A stretch of 64,000 bases of DNA from Leuconostoc inhae (GTDB lineage: Bacteria; Bacillota; Bacilli; Lactobacillales; Lactobacillaceae). Shown here piece by piece: positions 53,226 through 63,941 of the stretch. A program made the position numbers and the translations under genes. Within the stretch, counting starts at the first letter, position 1; each line of letters starts with the position of its first letter. A model generated the notes under the pieces. The model made no database searches, had not been told where the DNA came from, and was given only the letters and a program-made list of their open reading frames with translations. The stretch covers positions 62,001 to 126,000 of the forward strand of contig NZ_BPKW01000004.1 in the NCBI RefSeq assembly GCF_019656015.1, given 5' to 3'.

Positions 53226-53955
53226 GTATGAAAAACGTACAATTACACGTGGTGTATTGAAATATACAGGTAAAGCAAAACAAGTATACATGACAGATGA
53301 TCCTGATATATTGTGGGTGCATTATCTTGACCAAGCCACAGCATTAAATGGCAAAGTGAAAGAAACAATTAGTGGAAAAGGCGAACTCAATAGTGCCATT
53401 AGCCAATTATTATTTAACTATTTAACTGAAAACAATATTAAAAATCATTACTTGCGTTCGATTTCGAAAACTGATGAGCTGATTACCAGTTTGGACATTT
53501 TGCCGATCGAAGTTGTGACACGAAATTATGCTTCAGGCCATTTTGTGAGTAAGTTTGCGGCAGTGCCTATGCAAAAATTAACACCTGTTGTCCAAGAATT
53601 CTATTATAAGTCAGACGCGCTGGACGATCCATTTATAAATGATTCACAAATTTTGGCGTTAAAATATGCTACAAACGCTGAACTAGACAAATTAAGATAT
53701 CAATCGACAATTATTAATGAACATTTAATAAGCTTGTTTCAAAAAGCCAATATTACGTTGATTGATTTTAAGTTAGAGTTTGGTCGTACAAAAAATGGCA
53801 ATATATTATTAGCTGATGAGCTATCACCTGACAATATGCGTTTGGTTGATGTAGCAACTGGGAATTCATTAGACAAAGACGTTTTCCGCAAACATGCAGG
53901 TGACGTCACAGTTGGTTATCAAGAAGTCCTAACACGATTACAGCAGATCATTTAA
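53212..53955 (+). CDS. purC: SAICAR synthase
   Basis: 247 aa. It joins CAIR and aspartate to form SAICAR. The start at 53212 is chosen because ATGGAGTCAAACAC supplies a Shine-Dalgarno and the usual N-terminal TGKAKQVYMTDDP follows at the right distance; it overlaps the purK end by 14 bases. IEVVTRNYASGHFVSKF, LIDFKLEFGR and LADELSPDNMRL are the conserved blocks. purB, the next enzyme of the pathway, is not in the window. Confidence 0.96.
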   Translation: MDSIEYEKRTITRGVLKYTGKAKQVYMTDDPDILWVHYLDQATALNGKVKETISGKGELNSAISQLLFNYLTENNIKNHYLRSISKTDELITSLDILPIEVVTRNYASGHFVSKFAAVPMQKLTPVVQEFYYKSDALDDPFINDSQILALKYATNAELDKLRYQSTIINEHLISLFQKANITLIDFKLEFGRTKNGNILLADELSPDNMRLVDVATGNSLDKDVFRKHAGDVTVGYQEVLTRLQQII

Positions 53956-53966
53956 GGAGAAAAACA

Positions 53967-54233
53967 ATGTATTTAGCAAAGATTTATGTGACTTATAAGC
54001 CGTCAATTTTAGATCCACAGGGTGAGGTCATTAAGGCCGCATTAAAGCGTATGGATTACGTTGGTATTGAGCAAGTTGCGCAAGGCAAGTATTTTGAAGT
54101 AATATTAAATGCCAAAGATGTTGATGTTGCAACTGCCGAAGTTGAAAGCTTTACGGAGGCCTTGTTAATTAATCAAAATACAGAAACCTACCGTTTTGAC
54201 TTGAGTTTGGTGCCAGATGAGGTGGATGTATGA
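53967..54233 (+). CDS. purS: FGAM synthase subunit PurS
   Basis: 88 aa, slightly longer than the usual 80-85. It bridges PurQ and PurL in the three-part FGAM synthase and helps move ammonia. [20 protein letters not shown] and [20 protein letters not shown] are typical. TAAGGAGAAAAACA precedes the ATG. Its stop overlaps the purQ start (ATGA). Confidence 0.95.
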   Translation: MYLAKIYVTYKPSILDPQGEVIKAALKRMDYVGIEQVAQGKYFEVILNAKDVDVATAEVESFTEALLINQNTETYRFDLSLVPDEVDV

Positions 54234-54898
54234 AAGCGGCCGTGATTAGTTTTCCTGGATCAAATTGTGATTTTGATATGCTTTATGCGTTACAAGATTT
54301 TGGCATAGATGCAGAGATTGTTTCGGCTAAACAAAATAATTTAGCAGGATTTGATGCTATTTTTTTACCAGGTGGTTTCTCATATGGTGATTATCTTCGA
54401 ACAGGTGCTATCGCACGTTTTTCACCGATTATGAGCGCCGTCACGCAGGCAGCAAATGCGGGTAAACTGATTGTTGGTGTTTGCAATGGCTTTCAAATTT
54501 TGACAGAAGCTGGTTTGTTACCAGGACAACTGTTAGGTAATGCGACACCAGGGTTTATCTGTGACGAAGTTGCATTACGTATTGCAAATGGTCAAACAGC
54601 ATTCAGCAATGCATATGATGTTGATGAAACAATTTCAATACCTATCGCACATGCTGAAGGGAATTACTTTGCCGATGAAGCAACTTTAGATAAGCTTGAA
54701 AAAAATAATCAAATTATATTCCGATATGTGAATAACCCAAATGGCTCAGCACATGATATTGCTGGCATTATGAACGAGAAAGGTAATGTTTTTGGTATGA
54801 TGCCTCATCCAGAACGTGCAGTCGACTCAGTGCTTGGAAATATTGACGGCCAAAACTTCTTTAAAAGTATGCTTTCAGGTATTTTAACAAAAGCATAA
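54230..54898 (+). CDS. purQ: FGAM synthase glutaminase subunit PurQ
   Basis: 222 aa, class I glutamine amidotransferase. It supplies ammonia to PurL for FGAR to [22 protein letters not shown] is the start, [12 protein letters not shown] the oxyanion region, [13 protein letters not shown] holds the nucleophilic Cys (about residue 85), and MPHPERAVD the catalytic His/Glu. It overlaps purS by 4 bases and is 61 bases ahead of purL. Confidence 0.97.
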   Translation: MKAAVISFPGSNCDFDMLYALQDFGIDAEIVSAKQNNLAGFDAIFLPGGFSYGDYLRTGAIARFSPIMSAVTQAANAGKLIVGVCNGFQILTEAGLLPGQLLGNATPGFICDEVALRIANGQTAFSNAYDVDETISIPIAHAEGNYFADEATLDKLEKNNQIIFRYVNNPNGSAHDIAGIMNEKGNVFGMMPHPERAVDSVLGNIDGQNFFKSMLSGILTKA

Positions 54899-54959
54899 TG
54901 CTTATTATTTATAAAACATAGGTCATAGTAGGGAAAACACAGTTATGAAAGGCAAAAAA

Positions 54960-57182
54960 ATGGCAACAGTCATCAATAGTGAGCTCTCACCAGAGCAGGT
55001 ACGCGATTCTAAGATTTATACCCAGTGGGGATTAACTGAGGCAGAATACAATCTCATTGTGACCGAGTTAAAACGTTTACCCAATTTTACTGAAGCTGGC
55101 ATTTTTTCTGGTATGTGGTCTGAACATGTTTCTTACAAAAAGTCCAAACCAATTTTACGCAAATTTTGGTCAACTAATGAGCGTGTATTACAAGGTCCGG
55201 GCGAAGGCGCTGGTATTTTAGATATTGGTGACGGTCAAGCGGTCGTATTTAAAGCAGAAAGTCATAATCATCCTAGTTTTGTTGAACCTTATGAGGGTGC
55301 TGCAACTGGTGTTGGTGGTATATTACGCGATATTTTTTCAATGGGAGCCCAGCCAATTGCTGTATTAGATTCATTACGTTTTGGTGAATTAGATAATGCC
55401 CATACTAAACATATTGTTGATGGCGTGATTGCCGGTATTGCCGGTTATGGCAACGCTATTGGTATTCCAACAGTTGGTGGCGAAATCAGTTTTGATGCTG
55501 TTTACGCTGGTAATCCATTGGTCAATGTGATGGCCGTTGGGTTAATTGATCAAACAGCGATGCAAGTTGGACAAGCCAAGGGCATTGGCAATTCGATTAT
55601 TTATGTTGGCGCAAAAACAGGTCGTGATGGCATTAATGGTGCCTCATTTGCATCTGCTGAATTTTCAACGGAGCAAGAATCAGATCGTTCTGCTGTGCAA
55701 GTTGGCGATCCATTTTTAGAAAAATTAGTGATGGATGCAACGCTTAAGGCTGTTAAAGATCATTCTGATATTATTGTTGGTATTCAAGACATGGGCGCTG
55801 CAGGTCTATTATCATCAAGTTCGGAAATGGCAGCTAAAGCCGGTATGGGCATTACGTTGAACTTGGATCTTGTACCACAACGTGAGTCACATATGACACC
55901 TTATGAGCTGATGCTTTCAGAATCACAGGAACGTATGGTGTTGGTTGTTAAACATGGGGAAGAACAACCAATTATTGATTTATTTCAAGAAGCTGATTTG
56001 GATGCTGTCATTATTGGTGAAGTCACAGATAATAGTCGTTATATTTTAGAGTTTGAAGGTAACACTGTCGCAGATGTACCCATTAATTTCTTAACACATG
56101 CACCAAAGCAAAATCTACCAATGATTGCGCCTAAACGGCTGTCAGAATTTTCAGATGCACAATATCAACCTGACATGTCTCAAGTTGAGGAAACAATTAA
56201 GGCATTAATGGCACAGTCGACTATTGCTTCCAAGGCTTCGTTGTTTAAACATTTTGATGCCATGGTGCGTGCTGATACCGTAATTAAACCTGGCGGGGAT
56301 GCAAGTTTGGTACGTGTGCGTGGTACCAAAAAGGCTTTAGCAATGACGACAGATGTTAATGCGCGTTACTTGTACCTGAACCCACATATTGGTGCAAAAA
56401 TGGCAGTTGCTGAAGCTGCACGCAATATTGTAGCCACGGGTGCTCTGCCAATTGGGATTACAGACGGTTTGAATTTTGGCTCACCTGATAATCCAGAAGT
56501 ATATTATGAGCTAGATCAATCGGTAGCCGGTATTAATGATATGGCCAAACAATTCAACACGCCTATTATTTCTGGCAACGTATCCCTTTATAACGAAACT
56601 GATGGTCAAGCAATCTATCCCACACCTATGATTGGTATGGTTGGATTATTGGATGATATTAACCAAGCAACAACAATTGCTTTCAAACATGCTGGTGATG
56701 CTATTTACTTAATCGGAGAAACAACAGATAGCTTTAATGGTTCAGAAATTCAAAAGCTACAATTAGGGCAAATCAGTGGCCAATTATTTGAATTTGATGA
56801 CGAAGCAGAGTTAGCGTCACAATCATTAGTTCGTAAAGCCATTGCGCAAAACCTACTTGCCAGTGCACATGACCTTTCAGAAGGTGGCATGGTTGTCGGC
56901 TTATTAGAAAGTAGTTTTGCTGGTAATTTGAGTTTTGATGTCATTACGAAACAATTGGATAAGTATCTGTTCTCTGAAACGGCCAGTCGATTTATTGTCA
57001 GTGTCCCTCAGACTAAAGTCGCAGATTTTGAACATATAGCAGGAAAACAGGCAACAAAAATCGGGTCAGTAACAAATGAGTCAGATGTTGTCATTAAGAC
57101 ACTAACACAAACGATTACTTTATCACGTGAAGAAATTCAAACAGTTTATCAGGAGAGTATTTCATGGCAATTAAAGGGTTAG
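54960..57182 (+). CDS. purL: FGAM synthase large subunit PurL
   Basis: 740 aa from the ATG at 54960, preceded by AAAGG at 7 nt; an in-frame ATG at 54945 with a weaker AGGGA would add five residues. It is the small-type PurL that works with PurS and Pur[17 protein letters not shown] (active-site His), [40 protein letters not shown] and [15 protein letters not shown] are the diagnostic blocks of the two PurM-like halves. The last 19 bases overlap purF. Confidence 0.97.
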   Translation: MATVINSELSPEQVRDSKIYTQWGLTEAEYNLIVTELKRLPNFTEAGIFSGMWSEHVSYKKSKPILRKFWSTNERVLQGPGEGAGILDIGDGQAVVFKAESHNHPSFVEPYEGAATGVGGILRDIFSMGAQPIAVLDSLRFGELDNAHTKHIVDGVIAGIAGYGNAIGIPTVGGEISFDAVYAGNPLVNVMAVGLIDQTAMQVGQAKGIGNSIIYVGAKTGRDGINGASFASAEFSTEQESDRSAVQVGDPFLEKLVMDATLKAVKDHSDIIVGIQDMGAAGLLSSSSEMAAKAGMGITLNLDLVPQRESHMTPYELMLSESQERMVLVVKHGEEQPIIDLFQEADLDAVIIGEVTDNSRYILEFEGNTVADVPINFLTHAPKQNLPMIAPKRLSEFSDAQYQPDMSQVEETIKALMAQSTIASKASLFKHFDAMVRADTVIKPGGDASLVRVRGTKKALAMTTDVNARYLYLNPHIGAKMAVAEAARNIVATGALPIGITDGLNFGSPDNPEVYYELDQSVAGINDMAKQFNTPIISGNVSLYNETDGQAIYPTPMIGMVGLLDDINQATTIAFKHAGDAIYLIGETTDSFNGSEIQKLQLGQISGQLFEFDDEAELASQSLVRKAIAQNLLASAHDLSEGGMVVGLLESSFAGNLSFDVITKQLDKYLFSETASRFIVSVPQTKVADFEHIAGKQATKIGSVTNESDVVIKTLTQTITLSREEIQTVYQESISWQLKG

Positions 57183-58783
57183 AGCAACAACAAATCGCAC
57201 AACGATTAGCCCAACAAACTGAAAAAACACGTGTGAACGTACGTAGCCTAAATGAAGAGTGTGGTATTTTTGGTGTTTGGGGGCGCCAAGATGCTGCTCA
57301 ACTCACTTATTATGGCTTGCATGCTTTGCAACATCGTGGTCAAGAAGGTGCAGGCATTGTTGCAAACAACAATGGTCATCTCTGGCAGGAACGTGGTTTG
57401 GGGTTACTGAGCGATGTCTTTAGAGATCCCGCACGTATTGAAGCATTAACTGGAACAGCTGCAATTGGTCATGTGCGTTATGCTACCGCGGGTTCTCACG
57501 GTGTTGAAAATATTCAACCCCTTATGGTTAATTTTCACGATATGCAAATATCTCTAGCGCATAATGGTAACTTAACAAACGCGATGTCTTTACGAAAAGA
57601 TTTAGAAGAAGAGGGCGCTATTTTTCAAAGTTCATCTGATTCTGAAATTTTGTTACATTTGATTCGACGATCAAAAGCAAGTACATTTGTGAACAAATTA
57701 AAAGAGGCATTGAATATTGTACGTGGCGGTTTTGCTTATTTATTGTTAACACCCCATGGTTTGTATGCGGCACTTGATCCACATGCATTTCGACCATTTG
57801 TTGTTGGACAAATGCCTGAAGGCAATTATATTGTCACTTCTGAAACAGCAGCACTAGATGTGATTGGCGCTCGTTTTGTTCGAGATGTCCAACCTGGTGA
57901 GTTATTGGTCATTGATGACAATGGGCTGACCATTGATAGTTATACAAAAAATACCGCATTGCATATTGACTCGATGGAATATATTTATTTTGCTCGTCCT
58001 GATTCTACAATCTATGGTGTCAACGTGCATAAAGCACGCAAACGTATGGGCGCAGCACTTGCTGCAGAGCAACCGGTGGCTGAGGCTGATATTGTTGTTG
58101 GTGTACCGAACTCAAGCTTATCTGCAGCAGCAGGATTTGCTGAAGCTACTGGCTTACCCAACGAGATGGGCCTGGTGAAGAATCAATATATCGCGCGGAC
58201 ATTTATTGAACCGACACAAGATAAACGTGAACGTGCCGTACGAATGAAATTGAGTGCAGTTAAAGATGTTGTGCGTGATAAAAATGTGGTCTTAGTTGAT
58301 GATTCCATTGTTCGTGGTACGACTTCAATGTTTATTGTACGTATGTTAAAAGAAGCAGGCGCAAAATCAGTGCATGTGCGTATTGCTAGTCCAATTTTTA
58401 AATTTCCGTCTTTTTATGGTATTGATATGCAAACAACCAAAGAATTGATGGGTGCTAACAATACATTAGATGGTATGCGTGAAAAAATAGAGGCTGATTC
58501 GCTTGGCTTCTTATCGGTTGATCAACTTGTCAAGGCGATTGATTTACCTTACGATGGCCAAGGTACTGGGTTAACAACTGCCTATTTTGACGGTCATTAC
58601 CCCAGTCCGATTTATGATTATGCAGCGAGTTTGTCATATTTTGTGGCAAAAGATCTTGTTGATTTTGCGCCTGAACCGACAACAACTTATCATCCCCGCC
58701 AAGTGGCCTCATTACGTAATGAAGAGACTTTGGCAGATGGGACAATTCACTTAGACTCACAAACAATTCAGGGAGTAGAATAA
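57164..58783 (+). CDS. purF: Amidophosphoribosyltransferase
   Basis: 539 aa. It commits PRPP to purine synthesis. The N-terminal nucleophile glutaminase starts at Cys33 in [11 protein letters not shown], so a 32-residue propeptide must be removed; this is longer than usual, and the total is about 40 residues above common Firmicute Pur[14 protein letters not shown] and [18 protein letters not shown] are the glutaminase segments, and the PRPP loop is [14 protein letters not shown]. No Fe-S cysteine set is obvious. AGGAGAG precedes the ATG inside purL; its stop shares a base with the purM ATG (TAATG). Confidence 0.96.
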   Translation: MAIKGLEQQQIAQRLAQQTEKTRVNVRSLNEECGIFGVWGRQDAAQLTYYGLHALQHRGQEGAGIVANNNGHLWQERGLGLLSDVFRDPARIEALTGTAAIGHVRYATAGSHGVENIQPLMVNFHDMQISLAHNGNLTNAMSLRKDLEEEGAIFQSSSDSEILLHLIRRSKASTFVNKLKEALNIVRGGFAYLLLTPHGLYAALDPHAFRPFVVGQMPEGNYIVTSETAALDVIGARFVRDVQPGELLVIDDNGLTIDSYTKNTALHIDSMEYIYFARPDSTIYGVNVHKARKRMGAALAAEQPVAEADIVVGVPNSSLSAAAGFAEATGLPNEMGLVKNQYIARTFIEPTQDKRERAVRMKLSAVKDVVRDKNVVLVDDSIVRGTTSMFIVRMLKEAGAKSVHVRIASPIFKFPSFYGIDMQTTKELMGANNTLDGMREKIEADSLGFLSVDQLVKAIDLPYDGQGTGLTTAYFDGHYPSPIYDYAASLSYFVAKDLVDFAPEPTTTYHPRQVASLRNEETLADGTIHLDSQTIQGVE

Positions 58784-59820
58784 TGACTGAGCAAAACGCA
58801 TATCAACAAGCAGGCGTTGATATTAAAGCTGGTGAAAAGGCTGTTGAATTGATGAAAGACGCAGTATCTGATACCTATACAGATAACGTTTTAGATGGTT
58901 TAGGTGGTTTTGGTGCAGCGTTTGCACTTGGGTCAGACTATAAAAATCCGGTATTAGTGTCAGGTGCTGATGGTGTGGGCACCAAATTATTGCTCGCAAT
59001 CGCTGCGAATAAACACGATACGATTGGTCAAGATTTAGTGGCTATGGTTGCCAATGATATTTTAGCACAGGGTGCAAAACCGGCCTTTATGTTAGATTAT
59101 CTGGCAGTTGATAAAATGAGGCCAGAAGTTGTGGCAACAATTGTTACTGGTATTGCCAAAGCAGCTAAAGCATCCGGAATGGCGCTTATTGGTGGAGAAA
59201 GTGCAGAACTGCCAGGATTATATGCACCAAATCATTATGATTTAGCCGCTTTTGCAGTTGGTGTAGCTGAACGTGATCAGTTATTAGAACCAAAAAATGT
59301 CCAATCAGGGGATGTTTTAATTGGTCTACCATCATCGGGTATTCATTCAAATGGTTATTCTTTGGTTCGCCATGTGTTAGGTATTAAAACTGATGCTGAT
59401 TTTAACCATCTACCTATCGAGGAACAAGAGACTCTTCTGACGCCAACTAATTTATATGCTAAGTCTGTTTGGCCACTCATTGCGCGGGGTAGCATTCAAT
59501 CAATGGCGCATATTACAGGTGGTGGTTTAATTGAAAATTTACCGCGTGCGTATACGAATAAGTTGTCTGCCGAAATTAATTGGGGTTCATGGCCTGTATT
59601 GCCTATTTTTAATATGTTACAGGAAGCAGGCGACTTGTCAGTGGCAGATATGCTATTAACCTTTAACAACGGTTTAGGTATGGTACTTGTTGTTAAATCG
59701 GAGAACAGCCAGCAGGTGATGTCACAATTATCTCAAGCCAACCAGCCAGCGTATCTCATTGGTGAAATGACCGCACGTCAAGAGGAAGATGTTGTATTTA
59801 AAGGTGTAGCGCCATGGTAA
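58783..59820 (+). CDS. purM: AIR synthase (phosphoribosylformylglycinamidine cyclo-ligase)
   Basis: 345 aa, normal length. It closes FGAM to AIR with ATP. AYQQAGVDIKAGEKAVELMK at the start, VSGADGVGTKLLLA, LIGGESAELPGLY and GLPSSGIHSNGYSLVR are the family blocks, and AHITGGGLIENLPR is the C-terminal one. It overlaps both purF (by one base) and purN (by 7 bases). Confidence 0.97.
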   Translation: MTEQNAYQQAGVDIKAGEKAVELMKDAVSDTYTDNVLDGLGGFGAAFALGSDYKNPVLVSGADGVGTKLLLAIAANKHDTIGQDLVAMVANDILAQGAKPAFMLDYLAVDKMRPEVVATIVTGIAKAAKASGMALIGGESAELPGLYAPNHYDLAAFAVGVAERDQLLEPKNVQSGDVLIGLPSSGIHSNGYSLVRHVLGIKTDADFNHLPIEEQETLLTPTNLYAKSVWPLIARGSIQSMAHITGGGLIENLPRAYTNKLSAEINWGSWPVLPIFNMLQEAGDLSVADMLLTFNNGLGMVLVVKSENSQQVMSQLSQANQPAYLIGEMTARQEEDVVFKGVAPW

Positions 59821-60404
59821 AGTCAGTTCGGCTAGCTGTATTTGCATCAGGTACGGGAACAAATTTTCAAGCGTTGCACGATGCTATTTTACAGCGACAT
59901 CTCGATGCTGAAATTGTGCGTTTAATAGTCGATAAATCGGCTGCTGGGGCGTTGAATTTATCAAAAATATTTGGCATTCCGGCAACGTTTATCAAATATT
60001 CAGATTATGAAACCAAATCAGAAGCGGAACAGGCTATTTTAAATCAGTTGAAAACAGATGCGGTTGATGGCATTTTACTTGCTGGTTACATGCGCATTTT
60101 AACACCTACTTTAATTGGTGCTTATTCTGGTAAGATCATTAATCTACATCCAGCGATGTTACCAAATTTCCCAGGTAGGCACAGTATTTTAGATGCTTAT
60201 GAAGCGGGTGTTAATACGACAGGCGTAACCGTACATTTTGTGGACAATGGCATTGACACAGGCAAAATTATTGCGCAACAAAAAGTGCAGCGGTTACCCA
60301 GCGATACCTTACAAGATTTGGAAACTCGTATTCATAATGTTGAACATGTCTTGTATCCAAACACACTAGAACAGTTACTTAACGAAGGAGTATTCTTAAA
60401 ATGA
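59814..60404 (+). CDS. purN: GAR transformylase (10-formyl-THF dependent)
   Basis: 196 aa. It formylates GAR using 10-formyl-THF, which the fhs product at the right end would supply. [20 protein letters not shown] is the start, [11 protein letters not shown] and [17 protein letters not shown] the catalytic Asn-His part, and [17 protein letters not shown] holds the catalytic Asp. It overlaps purM (7 bases) and purH (4 bases). No strong Shine-Dalgarno: coupled translation. Confidence 0.96.
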   Translation: MVKSVRLAVFASGTGTNFQALHDAILQRHLDAEIVRLIVDKSAAGALNLSKIFGIPATFIKYSDYETKSEAEQAILNQLKTDAVDGILLAGYMRILTPTLIGAYSGKIINLHPAMLPNFPGRHSILDAYEAGVNTTGVTVHFVDNGIDTGKIIAQQKVQRLPSDTLQDLETRIHNVEHVLYPNTLEQLLNEGVFLK

Positions 60405-61927
60405 CACGTGCATTACTTAGTGTTTCTGACAAAAAAGGGCTTGTACCATTTGCCAAAAAATTAGTTGAATTGGGTTACGAGCTAGTTTCAACTGGTGGCA
60501 CACATAAAGTGCTTGCTGAAGCAGGCTTAGATGTGATTGCAATTGATGATGTGACAGATTTTCCAGAAATGTTGGATGGTCGAGTTAAAACATTACATCC
60601 CCGTGTGCATGCTGGTTTGCTAGCGCGACGTGACTTACCAGCCCACATGGCAAAATTAGCTGAGTTTAACATTACACCAATTGATATGGTTGTGGTCAAC
60701 TTATATCCATTTAAGGAAACGATTCAAAAAAACGGTGTCACAGAAGCAGAAGCGATTGAAAATATTGATATTGGCGGCCCATCAATGTTGCGCTCAGCCG
60801 CAAAAAACTTTGCGTCAGTTTTACCAATTGTTGATCCATCTGATTATGATGTTGTGATTGAAAAATTACAAGCCAATCACGTTGACCAAACATTCCGCAA
60901 ATCATTAGCGGCAAAAGTATTTCAGCATACTGCTGCTTACGATGCGTTAATTGCTGATTATTTAACGGAATCAGAATTTCCGACAAACCTAACTATACCA
61001 TTTGAAAAATTTGATGATATGCGTTATGGGGAAAATCCGCATCAAAAAGCGGCAGCCTATACGACTGCCTTACCAGAAGCATATTCAGTATTAAATGCCG
61101 ATATTTTGCATGGTAAGCAGTTGTCATATAATAATATTCGTGATGCTGATGCCGCTTTGCGTATTATTGCCGAATTTGAAGAAACGACTGTAGTCACTGT
61201 TAAGCACATGAATCCGGCAGGTATCGGACAAGGGGGAAGTTTAGAAGAAGCATGGGATAAAGCCTTTGCTGCTGATGATATTTCTATTTTTGGTGGTATT
61301 GTGGCCTTGAATCGTCAGGTTGATGCTGTAACAGCTAAGAAAATGCACGGCATTTTCTTAGAAATTATTATTGCGCCAAGTTTCACACCTGAAGCATTTG
61401 AAATTTTGGCAGCAAAAAAGAACTTACGTTTGTTGACTTTACCATTTACGAATACAATTTCACAAAATTTGGAGGTTACTTCCGTTTTGGGTGGTGTTGT
61501 TGTACAAGAACGTGACTTGATTGGTGAATCAGAAGCTAATTTCGAAGTTGTATCAACAGCACAACCAACAGCACAACAATTACGGGCAATGATTTTTGCA
61601 CAAAAAGTTGTTAAGCATGTTAAATCTAATGCAATTGTTGTGGCACGTGATGGTCAAACACTTGGCGTGGGTGCAGGTCAACCCAATCGCATTGATTCAG
61701 TTGTTTATTCGATACAAAAGGCTGAAAATAAGATAGATTATAGTGAAGCCGTATTGGCATCAGACGCTTTTTTCCCAATGGATGATTCTGTGGCTTATGC
61801 GGCTAACCATGGCATTAAAGCGATTGTTGAACCTGGCGGTTCAATTAAAGATAAAGACTCAATTGCAAAAGCAGATGAGTTGGGGGTTGTGTTAGTATTT
61901 TCTGGCACACGTCACTTCAAACATTAA
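60401..61927 (+). CDS. purH: Bifunctional AICAR transformylase / IMP cyclohydrolase
   Basis: 508 aa, full length. It performs the last two steps to IMP. The cyclohydrolase (about 1-190) begins [18 protein letters not shown] with LVSTGGT and [17 protein letters not shown]. The transformylase (about 195-508) has [11 protein letters not shown], the VKHMNPAG His segment and [21 protein letters not shown] lies upstream, and the ATG overlaps the purN stop. The operon ends here with a terminator; Nudix and purD follow with separate promoters. Confidence 0.97.
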   Translation: MTRALLSVSDKKGLVPFAKKLVELGYELVSTGGTHKVLAEAGLDVIAIDDVTDFPEMLDGRVKTLHPRVHAGLLARRDLPAHMAKLAEFNITPIDMVVVNLYPFKETIQKNGVTEAEAIENIDIGGPSMLRSAAKNFASVLPIVDPSDYDVVIEKLQANHVDQTFRKSLAAKVFQHTAAYDALIADYLTESEFPTNLTIPFEKFDDMRYGENPHQKAAAYTTALPEAYSVLNADILHGKQLSYNNIRDADAALRIIAEFEETTVVTVKHMNPAGIGQGGSLEEAWDKAFAADDISIFGGIVALNRQVDAVTAKKMHGIFLEIIIAPSFTPEAFEILAAKKNLRLLTLPFTNTISQNLEVTSVLGGVVVQERDLIGESEANFEVVSTAQPTAQQLRAMIFAQKVVKHVKSNAIVVARDGQTLGVGAGQPNRIDSVVYSIQKAENKIDYSEAVLASDAFFPMDDSVAYAANHGIKAIVEPGGSIKDKDSIAKADELGVVLVFSGTRHFKH

Positions 61928-61937
61928 AAGTTAATTT

Positions 61938-61961
61938 AAAGCGCTGAGTATAGCGCTTTTT
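61938..61961 (+). terminator. Terminator of the pur operon
   Basis: 8-bp stem AAAGCGCT / AGCGCTTT with a 6-nt loop and a T run. Confidence 0.85.
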
Positions 61962-61992
61962 GTATGCTATAATTTGTCACAGAGGAATCAAA

Positions 61993-62454
61993 ATGACACG
62001 TACAACACCAATCGAATTGACTAACATGATTATGATTGAAAATTCAAAAACCCATGAAATTCTAGTTGAAAACCGTAAGAATCCTACTTGGTCTGGCGTG
62101 ACCTTTCCAGGCGGACACATCGAATCTGGCGAAACAGTTGTAGCCAGTGCCATTCGTGAGGCATACGAGGAAACTGGTTTAACGATTGAAAATCCGCGAC
62201 TAGTTGGCATCAAAGAATGGCCATTGACTGATGGCGCGCGCTATATTGTGATGTTATTTAAGGCAACAAAATACCACGGTACGATTCAATCAGGACGAGA
62301 AGGTGACATATTTTGGACAACACGTGACGCACTGCGCGATATGATAACACCGCAAACTTTTTTAGAAATGTTACCAGTGTTTGATGAGATAGAAATTAAC
62401 GAACTTGCACTAAGCGATGTATTTCAGGGTGAACGCACGGTAACGTGGCTGTAA
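61993..62454 (+). CDS. Nudix hydrolase (MutT-like)
   Basis: 153 aa from ATG 61993 (CAGAGGAATCAAA upstream; a longer frame from 61960 would cover the -10). The Nudix box GGHIESGETVVASAIREAYE then ETGL is complete (G-x5-E-x7-REUxEExGU). It hydrolyses a nucleoside diphosphate derivative, perhaps an oxidised purine nucleotide in the manner of MutT; the substrate is not certain. TATAAT at about 61968 just after the pur terminator gives it its own promoter. It lies between purH and purD. Confidence 0.9.
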   Translation: MTRTTPIELTNMIMIENSKTHEILVENRKNPTWSGVTFPGGHIESGETVVASAIREAYEETGLTIENPRLVGIKEWPLTDGARYIVMLFKATKYHGTIQSGREGDIFWTTRDALRDMITPQTFLEMLPVFDEIEINELALSDVFQGERTVTWL

Positions 62455-62512
62455 AGATGCATCGGTTACTAAGTGATAGTTTGCAGTTGATAACCATGAA
62501 ACGTTCTAATAA

Positions 62513-62558
62513 CGAACAATATATCGTTTTGTGAGAAAAAAATAATTTATTAACGAAC
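62513..62558 (+). promoter_or_regulatory. PurR-like box pair before purD
   Basis: ATAACGAACAATA (core 62513-62517) and TTAACGAACAAAA (core 62554-62558), same orientation, cores 41 bp apart as at purE. TTGATA (62575-62580) may be a -35. Confidence 0.65.
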
Positions 62559-62620
62559 AAAAACATGAAAAAATTTGATAAAATAGGATATAACATAAAA
62601 TAAATAATTTAGAGGCTGTG

Positions 62621-63883
62621 ATGAAAAAAGTATTGATTATTGGTTCTGGCGCACGTGAACACGCTTTGGCACAAGCATTTTTGCGTAGTGATCAAGTGAC
62701 GACAGTGATTGTTGCACCAGGAAATGATGGTATGACTGATGCAGGGCTAAAACGTGTGACAATTCCAGCAACGAATTTATTAGAACTTCGTGATTTAGCG
62801 ATATCTGAGTCTGTTGATTTAACGTTTGTTGGTAACGAGGAGCCATTGACATTAGGGATTGTTGATTTATTTGAGGCAGCTGAGTTGCCCATTTTTGGCC
62901 CCTCTAAAGTATCAGCACAGTTAGAGGGATCAAAGTCTTTTACTAAAAATTTATTGCAAAAGTATGCTATTCCAACAGCAAAATCTGTGACTGTATCAAC
63001 GCTAGACAGTGCAATTGATGTTTTACAGGACTTCGGGTTACCAATTGTATTCAAACTTGATGGTTTAGCCCTTGGAAAAGGGGTCACTATTATAACTGAT
63101 CTGACAGCAGCCAATGCTTATTTGACAGAGTTATACATGCAAAATCCCACAACAAAATTAGTTATTGAGGAATACTTAGAAGGTGTTGAATTTTCTATAT
63201 TTTCTCTTGTTGGAAAAAATGGCATGATAATACATGCGCCGTTGGCGCAAGATCATAAGCGTCGTTTTGATCAAAATAAAGGGCCAAATACTGGTGGCAT
63301 GGGAGCCTATAGCCCTGTGCGTTGGCTTAGTGATGAAGTTAAAAATCGCGCGATTAAAGAACTTGTAGAACCAACAATTAATGCTTTGAAAAAAGAAGGC
63401 ACACCTTTTTCTGGCGTACTCTATACAGGTGTTATGTTAACGCAAGCCGGGCCAAAAGTGATTGAATTTAACGTTCGGTTTGGTGATCCAGAAGCACAAG
63501 TGGTTTTGCCACAATACACCGGTGATTTTTATGAATTAATCAGTCAGTTAATGACTGGTCAACACCCTACAGCGCACTGGCAAATAAATGATGTTTATGT
63601 TGGCGTTGTTTTAGCCGCTACAGGTTATCCAGAAGCACCTGTTAAAGGTGCAATCGTGCCAACAGTAGAAGCTGTAACACCTTTAATTATTAATTTTGCT
63701 GGTGTCAAAAATGGTTTAGCAAATGGCGGCCGTGTAGTAACCATTGTTGGGCATGATACTACTGCTATTTTGGCACAAAAACAGGTTTACAATAAAATTA
63801 GTCTTTTGGAGACGAATCTAGAATATCGGCATGACATTGCTTATCAAGCGGTCAGTCATGAAAAAACACCCTTTTTTGATTAA
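62621..63883 (+). CDS. purD: Phosphoribosylamine-glycine ligase
   Basis: 420 aa, ATP-grasp enzyme joining phosphoribosylamine and glycine to GAR. VLIIGSGAREHALAQAFLRS at the start, GPSKVSAQLEGSKSFTKNLL, the KLDGLALGKGV lysine loop, HKRRFDQNKGPNTGGMGAYSP and IEFNVRFGDPEAQVVLP are all present. The start ATG at 62621 follows AGAGG; a GTG codon directly before it is also possible. It is transcribed apart from purEKCSQLFMNH, but carries the same type of PurR boxes. Confidence 0.97.
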   Translation: MKKVLIIGSGAREHALAQAFLRSDQVTTVIVAPGNDGMTDAGLKRVTIPATNLLELRDLAISESVDLTFVGNEEPLTLGIVDLFEAAELPIFGPSKVSAQLEGSKSFTKNLLQKYAIPTAKSVTVSTLDSAIDVLQDFGLPIVFKLDGLALGKGVTIITDLTAANAYLTELYMQNPTTKLVIEEYLEGVEFSIFSLVGKNGMIIHAPLAQDHKRRFDQNKGPNTGGMGAYSPVRWLSDEVKNRAIKELVEPTINALKKEGTPFSGVLYTGVMLTQAGPKVIEFNVRFGDPEAQVVLPQYTGDFYELISQLMTGQHPTAHWQINDVYVGVVLAATGYPEAPVKGAIVPTVEAVTPLIINFAGVKNGLANGGRVVTIVGHDTTAILAQKQVYNKISLLETNLEYRHDIAYQAVSHEKTPFFD

Positions 63884-63941
63884 TTAGCTGAATTTTTTGA
63901 AAATGACCTGAGGTGTAAGTGTAAAAAGAAGGTATACTGCT

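Noticed and set aside
62692-63114. Minus-strand ORF (140 codons) inside purD
   Set aside because: Shadow frame in a clear purD gene without start signals or recognisable motifs.
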